8,793 nucleotides of DNA from Stenotrophomonas sp. Its GTDB lineage: Bacteria; Pseudomonadota; Gammaproteobacteria; Xanthomonadales; Xanthomonadaceae. Both the position numbers and the translations under genes were made by a program. The notes beneath the pieces are model-generated. The model was given only the letters and a program-made list of their open reading frames with translations, did not search any database and had not been told where the DNA came from. The stretch lies in assembly GCA_003484865.1 (NCBI GenBank), contig DMZT01000411.1, positions 1 to 8,793 on the forward strand, given 5' to 3'. Shown here piece by piece: positions 1 to 5,876 of this stretch. Within the stretch, counting starts at the first letter, position 1. Every line of letters begins with the position of its first letter.

Positions 1-1
1 T

Positions 2-994
2 GCGCGCCCGGCGCAGGGCGACATCATTCCGCTGTACCGCTTCGAGACCGGCCTGTATTCCGTGGTGCCGCCGCTGCTGCGCGAAACCAGCCTGGCCAGC
101 CTGGGCACCTTCCACGAACGCCAGGGCGAGCAGCGGCTGTTGGCCGGGCAGGGCGGCGTGCGCGCGGCATGGGCGCGGCTGGTGGGGCAGAGCCACGAAC
201 AGCAGTGGGACGGCGACGCGCAGCCCGGCTTCGACGGCGACATCCAGGGCATCCAGGCCGGCCTGGACCTGTACGCCAACGCGACCGATACCCACCGCGA
301 CCAGTTCGGCGTGTTTGTCGGGCGCACCCGTGCGCAGGGCAACGTGACCGGTTTTGCGATCGGCTGGGAAAACGTTGCGGTGGGCCGCACGCGGCTGGAT
401 GACAAACACGTGGGCGTGTACTGGACCCGCGCCGGCAGCACCGGTGGCTACCTGGACGCGGTGGTGATGCAGAGCCGCTACGACGGCGACGCAACCTCCT
501 CGCGCGGGCTGGGCATCGACGTGCGTGGCGATGGCACTACCGCCTCGCTGGAAGTGGGCAAGCCGCTGCTGCGCTTCGGGCAGAGTGCGTGGTGGCTGGA
601 GCCCCAGCTGCAGGTGATCTGGCAGCGCACGTCGGTGGACGATGCCGGCGACGCGGTGTCCGCGCTGCGCTTTGACAACGACAACGCCTGGACCGGACGC
701 GTGGGCCTGCGCCTGGCCGCCGACTACGACATCGCCGGTAACGGCTGGCAGCCTTACGTCAAGCTCAACTACTGGCAGACCCTGGACGGGGAAGACCGCA
801 TCGATTTCGATACCAACCGCATCCTCAACCAGCAGGATTCACGCGCGCTGGAAGTGGGCGTGGGCGTCGTTGCGCGCTTCAACAGCACCGTCAGTGCGTT
901 TGCGGTAGCGGATTACACGCGCGACCTGGAAAGCAGCGCACGCAAGGAACGCAAGGTGATCGAAGGCAATATCGGGCTGCGGCTGGACTGGTAG
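2..994 (+). CDS. Autotransporter, C-terminal beta-barrel domain (5'-truncated by window)
   Basis: Frame 2 is open from the first bases to TAG at 992-994, giving about 330 residues of the C-terminal part of a larger protein; the true start lies outside the window. Near the left edge the protein reads IPLYRFETGLYSVVPPLLRE followed by a LASLGTFHER segment, the usual passage from passenger stem to translocator in type V autotransporters. After it come AWARLVGQ, then alternating aromatic/polar strands (GFDGDIQGIQAGLDLY, VGVYWTRAG, WWLEPQLQVIWQ, WQPYVKLNYWQ) typical of the 12-stranded outer-membrane barrel (autotransporter beta-domain family). It ends in NIGLRLDW; a terminal aromatic after alternating hydrophobics is the usual barrel-assembly signal. 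Role: inserts in the outer membrane and helps export its N-terminal passenger, whose nature is not visible here. No link to the sugar-acid genes downstream is evident. Family call is firm; passenger function unknown. Confidence 0.9.
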   Translation, partial: ARPAQGDIIPLYRFETGLYSVVPPLLRETSLASLGTFHERQGEQRLLAGQGGVRAAWARLVGQSHEQQWDGDAQPGFDGDIQGIQAGLDLYANATDTHRDQFGVFVGRTRAQGNVTGFAIGWENVAVGRTRLDDKHVGVYWTRAGSTGGYLDAVVMQSRYDGDATSSRGLGIDVRGDGTTASLEVGKPLLRFGQSAWWLEPQLQVIWQRTSVDDAGDAVSALRFDNDNAWTGRVGLRLAADYDIAGNGWQPYVKLNYWQTLDGEDRIDFDTNRILNQQDSRALEVGVGVVARFNSTVSAFAVADYTRDLESSARKERKVIEGNIGLRLDW

Positions 995-1109
995 GGCGAC
1001 GGCAGGCAAAAATCCGCAGCGGTACGCCGGACGGAATCGGCGATGCCGCTGCGTTGCAGTGTCACGCGTCGCTGGTCATGTGAACGGTGCACTGTGCCAA
1101 TGACCGCGT

Positions 1110-1124
1110 GCAGCGTTAAGCTGC
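1110..1124. promoter_or_regulatory. Small palindrome upstream of the S41 peptidase gene
   Basis: GCAGC-GTTAA-GCTGC is a perfect 5-bp inverted repeat with a 5-bp centre, ending 28 bp before the peptidase ATG. A second, looser inverted repeat (GGTCAT at 1074-1079, ATGACC at 1100-1105) lies just upstream. Either could be an operator or only chance in GC-rich DNA. No convincing -35/-10 pair was found in 995-1152, and no U-tailed terminator follows the autotransporter stop. Confidence 0.2.
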
Positions 1125-1152
1125 GGCCTCTTCACTACAGGGATGTAGCACG

Positions 1153-2175
1153 ATGATCGCAGGACGTGGTTGGCTGTTGATGGTGGCGCTTGCAGCGGCA
1201 AGTGGCGCTGCACACGCGCAGGACGTACCCAGTGCCGAGGCACAGGCGCGGATCCTGGATTTGCTGCAGCAGCAGTCGCTGTATCGCGACCGCGTGGACT
1301 GGTCCAAGGCCCGCGCGGAGTTGGCGGCCGCGCGTGACCCGGCGCAGACGCGGCGGTTGCTGGACGATGTGATCCAGCGCAGCAGTGGCGGGCACGGGCG
1401 TTGGATATCGGCCAACCAGCAGCGCACGCAGTCGCAGCGCGCGCAGGCCACTCAAACCGCGATGGGTGCTGCGACTCCGCAGACAGATGACGCCCGCAGC
1501 GGACCGACAGCGCGTCTGGGGTGGATCAAGGTGGGCGCCTACATGGACGACAGAACGCAGTCGCAGGATATGCAGAAGCAGGCGCGCAAGCAGGCGGCCG
1601 TCGCGCTGCAGGCGCGCATCCAGGCGCAGGATGATGGTAATCGCTGTGGCTGGGTGGTCGACCTGCGCGGCAACAGTGGCGGCAACATGTGGCCGATGCT
1701 GTTGGGCATGGGCCCGTTGCTGGGCGATGCCAAGGGCGCTGATCCGGTGGGCATGTTCCTGCTGGCCGACAAACGCCAGCCGTGGGCGTACCGCGAGGGT
1801 GCGGTCTGGCTGGACGGCAAGGCGGTGGTCGGATCGCGCAACACGCAGTACGCACTGCGCCACCCGGGCGCCCCGGTGGCCGTCCTGTTCGGGCCGCGCA
1901 CTGCAAGTTCCGGCGAGGCATCGGTACTGGCCTTCCGCGGCCGGGCAGCGTCGCGCAGCTTCGGCCAGCCCAGTGCGGGCTATTCCACCGCCAATACCCC
2001 GCAGCGTCTGCCCGATGGCAGTCTGCTGTTGTTGACCGGCAGTGTGATCGCCGACCGCAACGGCGTCGGCGATGGCAACCGCCTGCAGCCCGACGTGATT
2101 GTGGCCGAGGGGCAGGATGCAACGACGGCCGCGCAGGCGTGGCTGTTGGCGCAACCGGCCTGCAAGCTGCCCTGA
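1153..2175 (+). CDS. Secreted S41-family (tricorn/IRBP-like) serine peptidase
   Basis: 340 residues. The N-terminus (MIAGRGWLLMVALAAASGAAHA) is a signal peptide with probable cleavage after AHA at residue 22, so the enzyme acts in the periplasm or outside the cell. The S41 core is recognisable: a conserved His in the GGHGRW segment (H81), the VVDLRGNSGGN strand-turn (D170-N178), and the nucleophile motif T-A-S-S-G-E (250-255) with S252 aligned to the catalytic Ser of Tsp/CtpA. The downstream position held by Lys in C-terminal processing proteases (FGKG) reads FGQPSAG here (270-276). The protein therefore resembles the Lys-independent tricorn/IRBP-like branch, using Ser, His and an acidic partner, rather than CtpA. 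I see no PDZ domain. Residues 95-125, rich in Gln, Ala and Thr, look like a linker. ATG 1153 is chosen because the signal peptide begins there; the upstream Shine-Dalgarno (CAGGGAT) is mediocre. Substrate unknown. It is separated from the regulator gene by 70 bp and is probably not part of the catabolic locus. Confidence 0.85.
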   Translation: MIAGRGWLLMVALAAASGAAHAQDVPSAEAQARILDLLQQQSLYRDRVDWSKARAELAAARDPAQTRRLLDDVIQRSSGGHGRWISANQQRTQSQRAQATQTAMGAATPQTDDARSGPTARLGWIKVGAYMDDRTQSQDMQKQARKQAAVALQARIQAQDDGNRCGWVVDLRGNSGGNMWPMLLGMGPLLGDAKGADPVGMFLLADKRQPWAYREGAVWLDGKAVVGSRNTQYALRHPGAPVAVLFGPRTASSGEASVLAFRGRAASRSFGQPSAGYSTANTPQRLPDGSLLLLTGSVIADRNGVGDGNRLQPDVIVAEGQDATTAAQAWLLAQPACKLP

Positions 2176-2200
2176 AAGGTCGTCGCCCCGGTCTGGCGTG

Positions 2201-2219
2201 TTGCTATTGGTGGCATTAC
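2201..2219 (+). promoter_or_regulatory. Candidate operator/extended -10 before the iclR-type gene
   Basis: TTGCTA at 2201-2206 followed, after a 4-bp centre, by TGGCATTAC. The right part matches 7 of 9 bases of the corresponding TAGCAATAC before the MFS gene (where the centre is 3 bp). TGCTATTGG within it fits the TGn prefix of an extended -10 but the hexamer itself is poor. If it is a promoter, transcription would start near 2217, just ahead of the ribosome binding site. The location would suit autoregulation, which is common for IclR proteins. This is the weaker, degenerate member of the shared motif. Confidence 0.35.
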
Positions 2220-2226
2220 CCGCGGG

Positions 2227-2244
2227 GGGGAAGTACGCTTTCCC
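2227..2244 (+). promoter_or_regulatory. Hairpin occluding the iclR ribosome binding site
   Basis: The run GGGGAAG (2227-2233) pairs with CTTTCCC (2238-2244) in a 7-bp stem, with one G-U pair and a UACG loop, ending one base before the ATG at 2246. The left arm is the only purine-rich stretch that could serve as Shine-Dalgarno, so folding would bury it. The pairing is directly visible; an effect on translation is inference. The loop is closed by G-C rather than the C-G pair that makes UNCG loops exceptionally stable. Confidence 0.45.
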
Positions 2245-2245
2245 G

Positions 2246-2965
2246 ATGCGAACCAAGCCCAATGCACAGCCCAACCAGAGCCTGATCGACGGCATCGCCA
2301 CCCTGCAGGCGCTGGCCTCGTCCCCCGAGCCGGTCGGCTGCCGTGAACTGGCCCGGCAGCTGGACGCCAACCCCACCCGGGTCAACCGGCTGCTCAAGAC
2401 CTTGGCCTACCTTGGTATTGCGCGGCAGACCGCCGACCGCAAGTACACCGCCGGCCCGGGCATGCACGTGCTGGCCGCGCAGAGCCTGTTTGCCTCCGGG
2501 TTGATCCGGCGCGCGCTGCCGGTGCTGGAACACCTGCGCCGGTTCGGCCACACGGTGGCGCTGGGGGTGCTCTGGAACGACAGCGTGAGCTACCTGTTCC
2601 ATGCCCCGCCTGGCATCGAGGCGGCACGCGGGCTGGGCCGCATCGGGCTGCTGCCCGCCACCACCAGCGGCATCGGCATCGCGCTGCTGGCCCAGCTGGG
2701 CGACGAGGACGTGCGCGAGCTGTACGCCGACCGGCCGATTCCCATGTTCCCCGAGGGCATCGAGCAACTGCTGGCCACCCTGGCCATTACCCGTGCGCAG
2801 GGCCACGCGCGCGTGCATGTGGCCGACGAACGTGACCACCACATCGTGGCCATCGCGATGGGCGATCCGGTGCATGCCGGCATTGCCATGTCCGGCTGGA
2901 TCCCGGAAGCGGCCACCGAGGAACTGGTGGCGGCGCTGCGCGCGGCGGCGGCGGAAATCGGCTGA
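2246..2965 (+). CDS. IclR-family transcriptional regulator
   Basis: 239 residues, slightly short for a family that is usually about 250-270. The N-terminal winged helix-turn-helix covers roughly residues 10-70: SLIDGIATLQALASS, then VGCRELARQLDANPTRVNRL as turn and recognition helix, then the wing with ARQTADRKYTAGP. The effector-binding domain fills about 75-239, with the family's LLPATTSGIGIALLAQL region near 135-151 and the C-terminal HIVAIAMGDP...AGIAMSGWIP strands. The frame is open further upstream to 2099, but that part runs back into the peptidase gene and does not resemble IclR proteins; ATG 2246 begins just before the family homology. Role: a dimeric or tetrameric DNA-binding protein whose activity is set by a small acid or sugar-acid ligand. 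It sits 96 bp ahead of the MFS gene and is the obvious controller of the neighbouring catabolic genes. The repeated TTGCTA motif nearby is a plausible operator. The ligand is not deducible. Confidence 0.93.
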   Translation: MRTKPNAQPNQSLIDGIATLQALASSPEPVGCRELARQLDANPTRVNRLLKTLAYLGIARQTADRKYTAGPGMHVLAAQSLFASGLIRRALPVLEHLRRFGHTVALGVLWNDSVSYLFHAPPGIEAARGLGRIGLLPATTSGIGIALLAQLGDEDVRELYADRPIPMFPEGIEQLLATLAITRAQGHARVHVADERDHHIVAIAMGDPVHAGIAMSGWIPEAATEELVAALRAAAAEIG

Positions 2966-2987
2966 GCGATTGCCGCAGTGCGGTTTG

Positions 2988-3011
2988 ACATGTTGCTACA
3001 ATAGCAATACG
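2988..3011 (+). promoter_or_regulatory. Promoter and palindromic operator of the MFS transporter gene
   Basis: The core is a perfect inverted repeat, TTGCTA-CAA-TAGCAA (2993-3007). It contains TGCTACAAT (2994-3002), an exact extended -10 (TGn plus TACAAT, 5/6 to consensus). A TTGACA lies at 2985-2990, only 6 bp from that hexamer; it would pair at 17-bp spacing with a much poorer TACGTT at 3008-3013. Transcription is most likely to start near 3009, and a repressor bound to the palindrome would cover the -10. The 24-bp block matches 19/24 to the site before the TonB receptor gene. Confidence 0.65.
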
Positions 3012-3041
3012 TTGCAGCCTTCCGATGGGGAGGCATCAGCG

Positions 3042-3065
3042 ATGTCCAAGCGTGCAGGCGGGTGA
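3042..3065 (+). other. Seven-codon reading frame (MSKRAGG) overlapping the MFS start
   Basis: ATG at 3042 has the best ribosome binding site of the region, GGGGAGG at 3027-3033 with 8-nt spacing, but reaches TGA (3063-3065) after seven codons. That stop overlaps the GTG start of the transporter as GTGA. Two readings are possible. It may be a genuine leader peptide that delivers ribosomes to the GTG by coupling. Or ATG 3042 may be the true transporter start with one base lost in the G-rich stretch 3056-3062: one extra base before 3062 would join MSKRAG directly to SGTGKTKWVLL. I slightly favour the second, because a Lys/Arg-rich start of this kind is normal for such carriers. Confidence 0.4.
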
Positions 3066-4384
3066 GCGGGACCGGGAAAACCAAATGGGTGCTGCTGGCG
3101 CTGCTGTTCTTCTCGACCGTCATCAACTACCTGGACCGGCAGGCGCTGTCGATCCTGGCGACGACCATCCAGGCCGACCTGAAGATGACCGACCTGGAAT
3201 ATGCGCGCGTAGTGCAGGTGTTCCTGTTCGCCTACGCGGCCGCCTATGTCATGGCGGGGCGGGTCACCGATTGGCTTGGCGCGCGCGTGGCACTGCTGCT
3301 GTTCGTGGGCTGGTGGTCGCTGGCCAACATCGCCACCGGGTTCGTGCGCAGTGCGGTGGAGCTGGGCGCGGCCCGCTTCGCGCTGGGCCTGGGCGAGCCG
3401 GGCAACTACACGGTGGGCACCAAAGTGGTGTCCGAACAATTTCCCGCGCCGCAACGCGGGCTGGCACTGGGGCTGTACACGGCCGGCGCGATGATCGGCG
3501 CCACGCTGGCGCCGCCGCTGATTGGTGGCATCGCGCTGACCTACGGCTGGCGCAGTGCGTTCTGGATCACCGGCGTGGCCGGACTGCTGTGGATGCTGGC
3601 GTGGTGGTGGGCCTATCCGCGCAAGGCGCAGGTGCCGGCTGCAACGCCGCAGGCCGAGGCCGCCGCTGCAGCCGAGGCCAGCGCGACCCCGGGACTGGAA
3701 ACGCCGGTGCCGGTTGCGCCGCCCACCTCGATGAAAGGCGTGTGGGGGCGGCTGGCGCGCGACCGTACCGTTTGGGCACTGGTGGCGTCGCGCGCGGTTG
3801 CCGATCCGGTCTGGTACTTCTACCTGTTCTGGTTCCCCAAATACCTGGGCGATGCACGCGGCATGAGCCTGGCGATGATCGCGTCGGTGGCGTGGATCGT
3901 GTACGTGGCCGCTGATATCGGCAGCGTGGGCGGCGGGCTGATTTCCGGCCGGCTGGTGAAGCGCGGCATGCACCCGGTGCGTGCGCGCCTGACCACCATG
4001 ATGGGCGCGGCGTGCCTGGCACCGGTCGGGCTGTTCGTGGCGATGCATCCCCCGATTCCGCTGCTGCTGGCGCTGGCCTGCGTGGTGACCTTCGCCCACC
4101 TTACCTACCAGATCAACCTGACCACGATGACCGTGGACCTGTTCCCGTCGCGCTACATCGCCTCGGTCGCCGGTCTGGTCGGCTGCGGCAGCGCGCTGGG
4201 CGGCATGGTGTCGGCGCAGGTGGTGGGGCACCTGGTGGCCGACGGCAAGTTCGATCGCGCCTTCGTGCTGATGGCCTTCCTGCATCCTATCGCGGTGCTG
4301 TTGGCGTGGACCGCGTTGAAGCAGGCGCGCCGCTCGAAGATGACCTTGATCGGCCCGCAGGCTGCGGCGGTTGCGGCCGGCTGA
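3062..4384 (+). CDS. MFS transporter, anion:cation symporter (hexuronate/sugar-acid) type
   Basis: 440 residues from GTG, about the usual size, with 12 predicted membrane helices split 6+6 by an Ala/Pro/Glu-rich cytoplasmic loop (about 186-227). Family marks: STVINYLDRQALSIL at 18-32 in helix 1 (the N-Y-x-D-R signature of ExuT/DgoT-like carriers), GRVTDWLGAR at 66-75 (MFS motif A), RFALGLGEPGNYTVGTKVVS at 105-124 in helix 4, and ADPVWYFYLFWFPKYL at 247-262 opening the second half. Role: proton-coupled uptake of a sugar acid (uronate or aldonate) across the inner membrane; the exact substrate is not readable. The start is uncertain: the GTG has no properly spaced Shine-Dalgarno, while an out-of-frame ATG 20 bp upstream does. 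It lies downstream of the iclR-type gene but has its own promoter-like element, and converges on the enolase-family gene across the 4385-4706 gap. Confidence 0.92.
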   Translation: MSGTGKTKWVLLALLFFSTVINYLDRQALSILATTIQADLKMTDLEYARVVQVFLFAYAAAYVMAGRVTDWLGARVALLLFVGWWSLANIATGFVRSAVELGAARFALGLGEPGNYTVGTKVVSEQFPAPQRGLALGLYTAGAMIGATLAPPLIGGIALTYGWRSAFWITGVAGLLWMLAWWWAYPRKAQVPAATPQAEAAAAAEASATPGLETPVPVAPPTSMKGVWGRLARDRTVWALVASRAVADPVWYFYLFWFPKYLGDARGMSLAMIASVAWIVYVAADIGSVGGGLISGRLVKRGMHPVRARLTTMMGAACLAPVGLFVAMHPPIPLLLALACVVTFAHLTYQINLTTMTVDLFPSRYIASVAGLVGCGSALGGMVSAQVVGHLVADGKFDRAFVLMAFLHPIAVLLAWTALKQARRSKMTLIGPQAAAVAAG

Positions 4385-4467
4385 GAAACGCCGCGCGTCC
4401 CGCCAATGAAGCGCGCGCGGATCATGGCCGCGTCGCCACGCGACCAGCAAACGAAACGCCACCGCAC

Positions 4468-4492
4468 GTAGCGCCGGGCTCTGCCCGGCTGC
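4468..4492 (+). repeat. SMAG-like GTAG palindromic repeat, copy 1
   Basis: GTAG (4468-4471) is followed by a 7-bp stem GCCGGGC (4473-4479), loop TCT and GCCCGGC (4483-4489). This is the layout described for SMAG repeats of Stenotrophomonas. It matches copy 2 (opposite strand, 4710 to 4686) at 24 of 25 positions. It lies 84 bp beyond the transporter stop, where it could stop transcription or shield the mRNA 3' end. Assignment to SMAG rests on recalled structure, not on a database match. Confidence 0.75.
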
Positions 4493-4516
4493 CTTCATCA
4501 GCCCATGCCAGAAAAA

Positions 4517-4664
4517 GGTTCTTCGCCCTTACGCTCGCGACCGGCCGGATCGGAGACGCCAGCCGATCCAAACGGCGCTTGCACATCCGGCCATCCGCGT
4601 AGCGTCGTGCGCACTCTGCGACGGCCGTTGGAACAAGACGCTCCCCTCAAAGGGGCGAAGAACC
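4517..4664. repeat. Inverted repeat pair inside the SMAG-bounded island
   Basis: GGTTCTTCGCCC (4517-4528) and GGGCGAAGAACC (4653-4664) are perfect 12-bp complements, each flanked outwardly by AAAAA (4512-4516 and 4665-4669). Inside are GGCCGGAT (4543-4550) with ATCCGGCC (4585-4592), the alternative GGATCGG (4547-4553) with CCGATCC (4563-4569), and a small GTAG-preceded hairpin, CGTCG (4603-4607) with CGACG (4619-4623). The whole 148-bp block could fold as one branched structure. No transposase is present. It could be a small non-autonomous element or simply a structured intergenic region; the AAAAA flanks are too simple to be taken as a target duplication. Confidence 0.55.
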
Positions 4665-4685
4665 AAAAAGGAGCGCCTGCGAACA

Positions 4686-4710
4686 GCAGCCGGGCAGAGC
4701 CCGGCACTAC
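4686..4710 (-). repeat. SMAG-like GTAG palindromic repeat, copy 2 (inverted)
   Basis: Read on the minus strand, GTAG (4710-4707), one base, then GCCGGGC, TCT, GCCCGGC (4705-4689). It is inverted relative to copy 1, so the two heads point outward and the pair could also form one long stem. The TAG of its GTAG head is the stop codon of the enolase-superfamily gene, so the repeat abuts and terminates that reading frame. Confidence 0.75.
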
Positions 4711-5876
4711 GCTACCGCTTCGGTGTGGTGCCAGAAACGGGCGTTCGGCACCGCGCCCAGGCCGGGGCCGCTGGGCAGACGATAGCCGTCGTGCGCGTAG
4801 GCCATGTCGGTGTCCAGCATCTCCACCGAACGCGAGAAGATCGAGTGCTGCCACTCGTGCCGCCACAGCCCGTCGATCACCGCCGATGCATGCAGGCTGG
4901 CGGCCATGAAGATGCCGCCGCCAATGGTCGCGTGCGGTGCAACCTGCACGCCACGGCGCGCTGCCAGCCTGGCGATGCGCAGGAACTGGGTGATGCCGGT
5001 GTGGCCCATCTCCGGTTGCACGTACGCCAGCGTGCCGCCGTCCAGCCGCAGGCGTGCCACGTAGTCGGTGGGCCACTCTTCGCCTGCCGCCACCGGGATC
5101 GGACTGTCGGCCCCGAGGGCGATCAGACCCGCCACGTCCTCCGGCTTCAACGGCGCTTCGATGAAGGTCAGTCGACTGGGCAGAAGCTCGTGCGCCAGTG
5201 CGAGGGCCTGGGCATGGTCGAACTTCCAGTGCAGGTCGACCATCAGCTGCACCTGCTCGCCCAGCGCGGCACGCAGCGCGGCCATTTCCTCGGCGATGCC
5301 GTCGTGGCTGACCACGGCATGCACCTTGAACGCGTCATGCCCCTGTGCGGCAAACGTGCGGGCCATGGCCACCTTCTCGTCCACGGTGGCCGCCGGCAGT
5401 CCGGACACATAGCCGGCAATGCTGTCGCGTTGGCGCGTGCCGAGCAGCGACCACAGCGGTTGCCCCGCCGCACGTGCGCGCAGGTCCCAGAGGGCGATGT
5501 CCAGCGCAGCCAGCGCGTCGGTATGGAAACCGCTGCCGCAGCCGCGCACGCGCATCAACCCGTACAGGTCATCCCAGATCGTTTCCACGTCCTGCGGATC
5601 GCGACCCACCAGTTCCGGGGCCAGCAGGTCATTGATGATCTCGCAGGTGGCACGCGGTGCGCAGATGCCATAGGTTTCGCCCCAGCCCACCGCGCCATCG
5701 GCGGTGGTGACCCGTACCAGCACCGAGCGGTCCACGGTGGGGTACAGCGTGCCGTTGCCGCGGCGTACCAGATAGCCCCGCGCGTTGACCCGTTCGCCCG
5801 CGCCGAGCGGACCCAGGTACGGCGTGGTGCGTGGCACGGTGAGGATGAAGGTCTCGACCTTGCTGACAACGCTCAT
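4707..5876 (-). CDS. Enolase-superfamily (mandelate racemase/muconate lactonizing type) acid-sugar dehydratase-like enzyme
   Basis: 389 residues, normal for the family. The N-terminal capping domain covers about 1-130 and ends in the signature ALDIALWDLRARAAGQPLWS (124-143); a TIM barrel follows. Metal ligands are D214 (MVDLH), E240 (FIEAP) and E266 (AAGEEW), spaced 26 and 26. Candidate acid/base residues are K184 in K-V-H (184-186), H216 in D-L-H, and H315 in VAPHATIGGG. The position usually Asp in the His-Asp dyad strand (QPD) is Glu290 (QPEMGHTG). Role: Mg-dependent abstraction of the proton next to a carboxylate, most likely dehydration of a sugar acid to a 2-keto-3-deoxy acid; racemisation or lactone cycloisomerisation remain possible. 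The start overlaps the stop of the upstream lyase gene by ATGA and has no clear Shine-Dalgarno, indicating translational coupling. The stop lies inside a SMAG-like repeat. Superfamily is firm; substrate unassigned. Confidence 0.9.
   Translation of the reverse strand: MSVVSKVETFILTVPRTTPYLGPLGAGERVNARGYLVRRGNGTLYPTVDRSVLVRVTTADGAVGWGETYGICAPRATCEIINDLLAPELVGRDPQDVETIWDDLYGLMRVRGCGSGFHTDALAALDIALWDLRARAAGQPLWSLLGTRQRDSIAGYVSGLPAATVDEKVAMARTFAAQGHDAFKVHAVVSHDGIAEEMAALRAALGEQVQLMVDLHWKFDHAQALALAHELLPSRLTFIEAPLKPEDVAGLIALGADSPIPVAAGEEWPTDYVARLRLDGGTLAYVQPEMGHTGITQFLRIARLAARRGVQVAPHATIGGGIFMAASLHASAVIDGLWRHEWQHSIFSRSVEMLDTDMAYAHDGYRLPSGPGLGAVPNARFWHHTEAVA

Larger units (their letters stand above)
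4385..4706. other. Convergent intergenic region with SMAG-like repeats, no gene
   Basis: This 322-bp gap lies between two converging genes. Short frames cross it on both strands, but none has a family signature, a good start or coding-like composition. Its content is structural: a GTAG-headed palindrome near each gene end, in opposite orientation, enclosing nested inverted repeats (GGTTCTTCGCCC/GGGCGAAGAACC, GGCCGGAT/ATCCGGCC, GGATCGG/CCGATCC). The most plausible job is bidirectional transcription termination or 3'-end protection of both messages; no classical U-tract terminator is seen. Confidence 0.7.

Noticed and set aside
2099..2245. Upstream extension of the IclR protein to an earlier start
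   Set aside because: The extra residues overlap the peptidase gene and look unlike IclR N-termini; ATG 2246 sits immediately before the family homology.
1135..2397. 420-codon minus-strand open frame across the peptidase and the start of iclR
   Set aside because: Composition is typical of an antisense frame in high-GC DNA and it crosses two genes with clear homology.
2985..3013. Classical promoter TTGACA with TACGTT at 17-bp spacing before the MFS gene
   Set aside because: The -10 is poor; the extended -10 TGCTACAAT, placed the same way as in the receptor promoter, is the better explanation, though TTGACA may still contribute.
2996..4498. 500-codon open frame on the minus strand opposite the MFS gene
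   Set aside because: Antisense shadow: the protein is His/Arg/Gln-rich with no recognisable domain, while the plus strand encodes a clear 12-helix carrier.
4505..4909. 134-codon open frame starting in the intergenic gap
   Set aside because: It runs through inverted repeats and then antisense to the enolase-family gene, with no start signal or homology.
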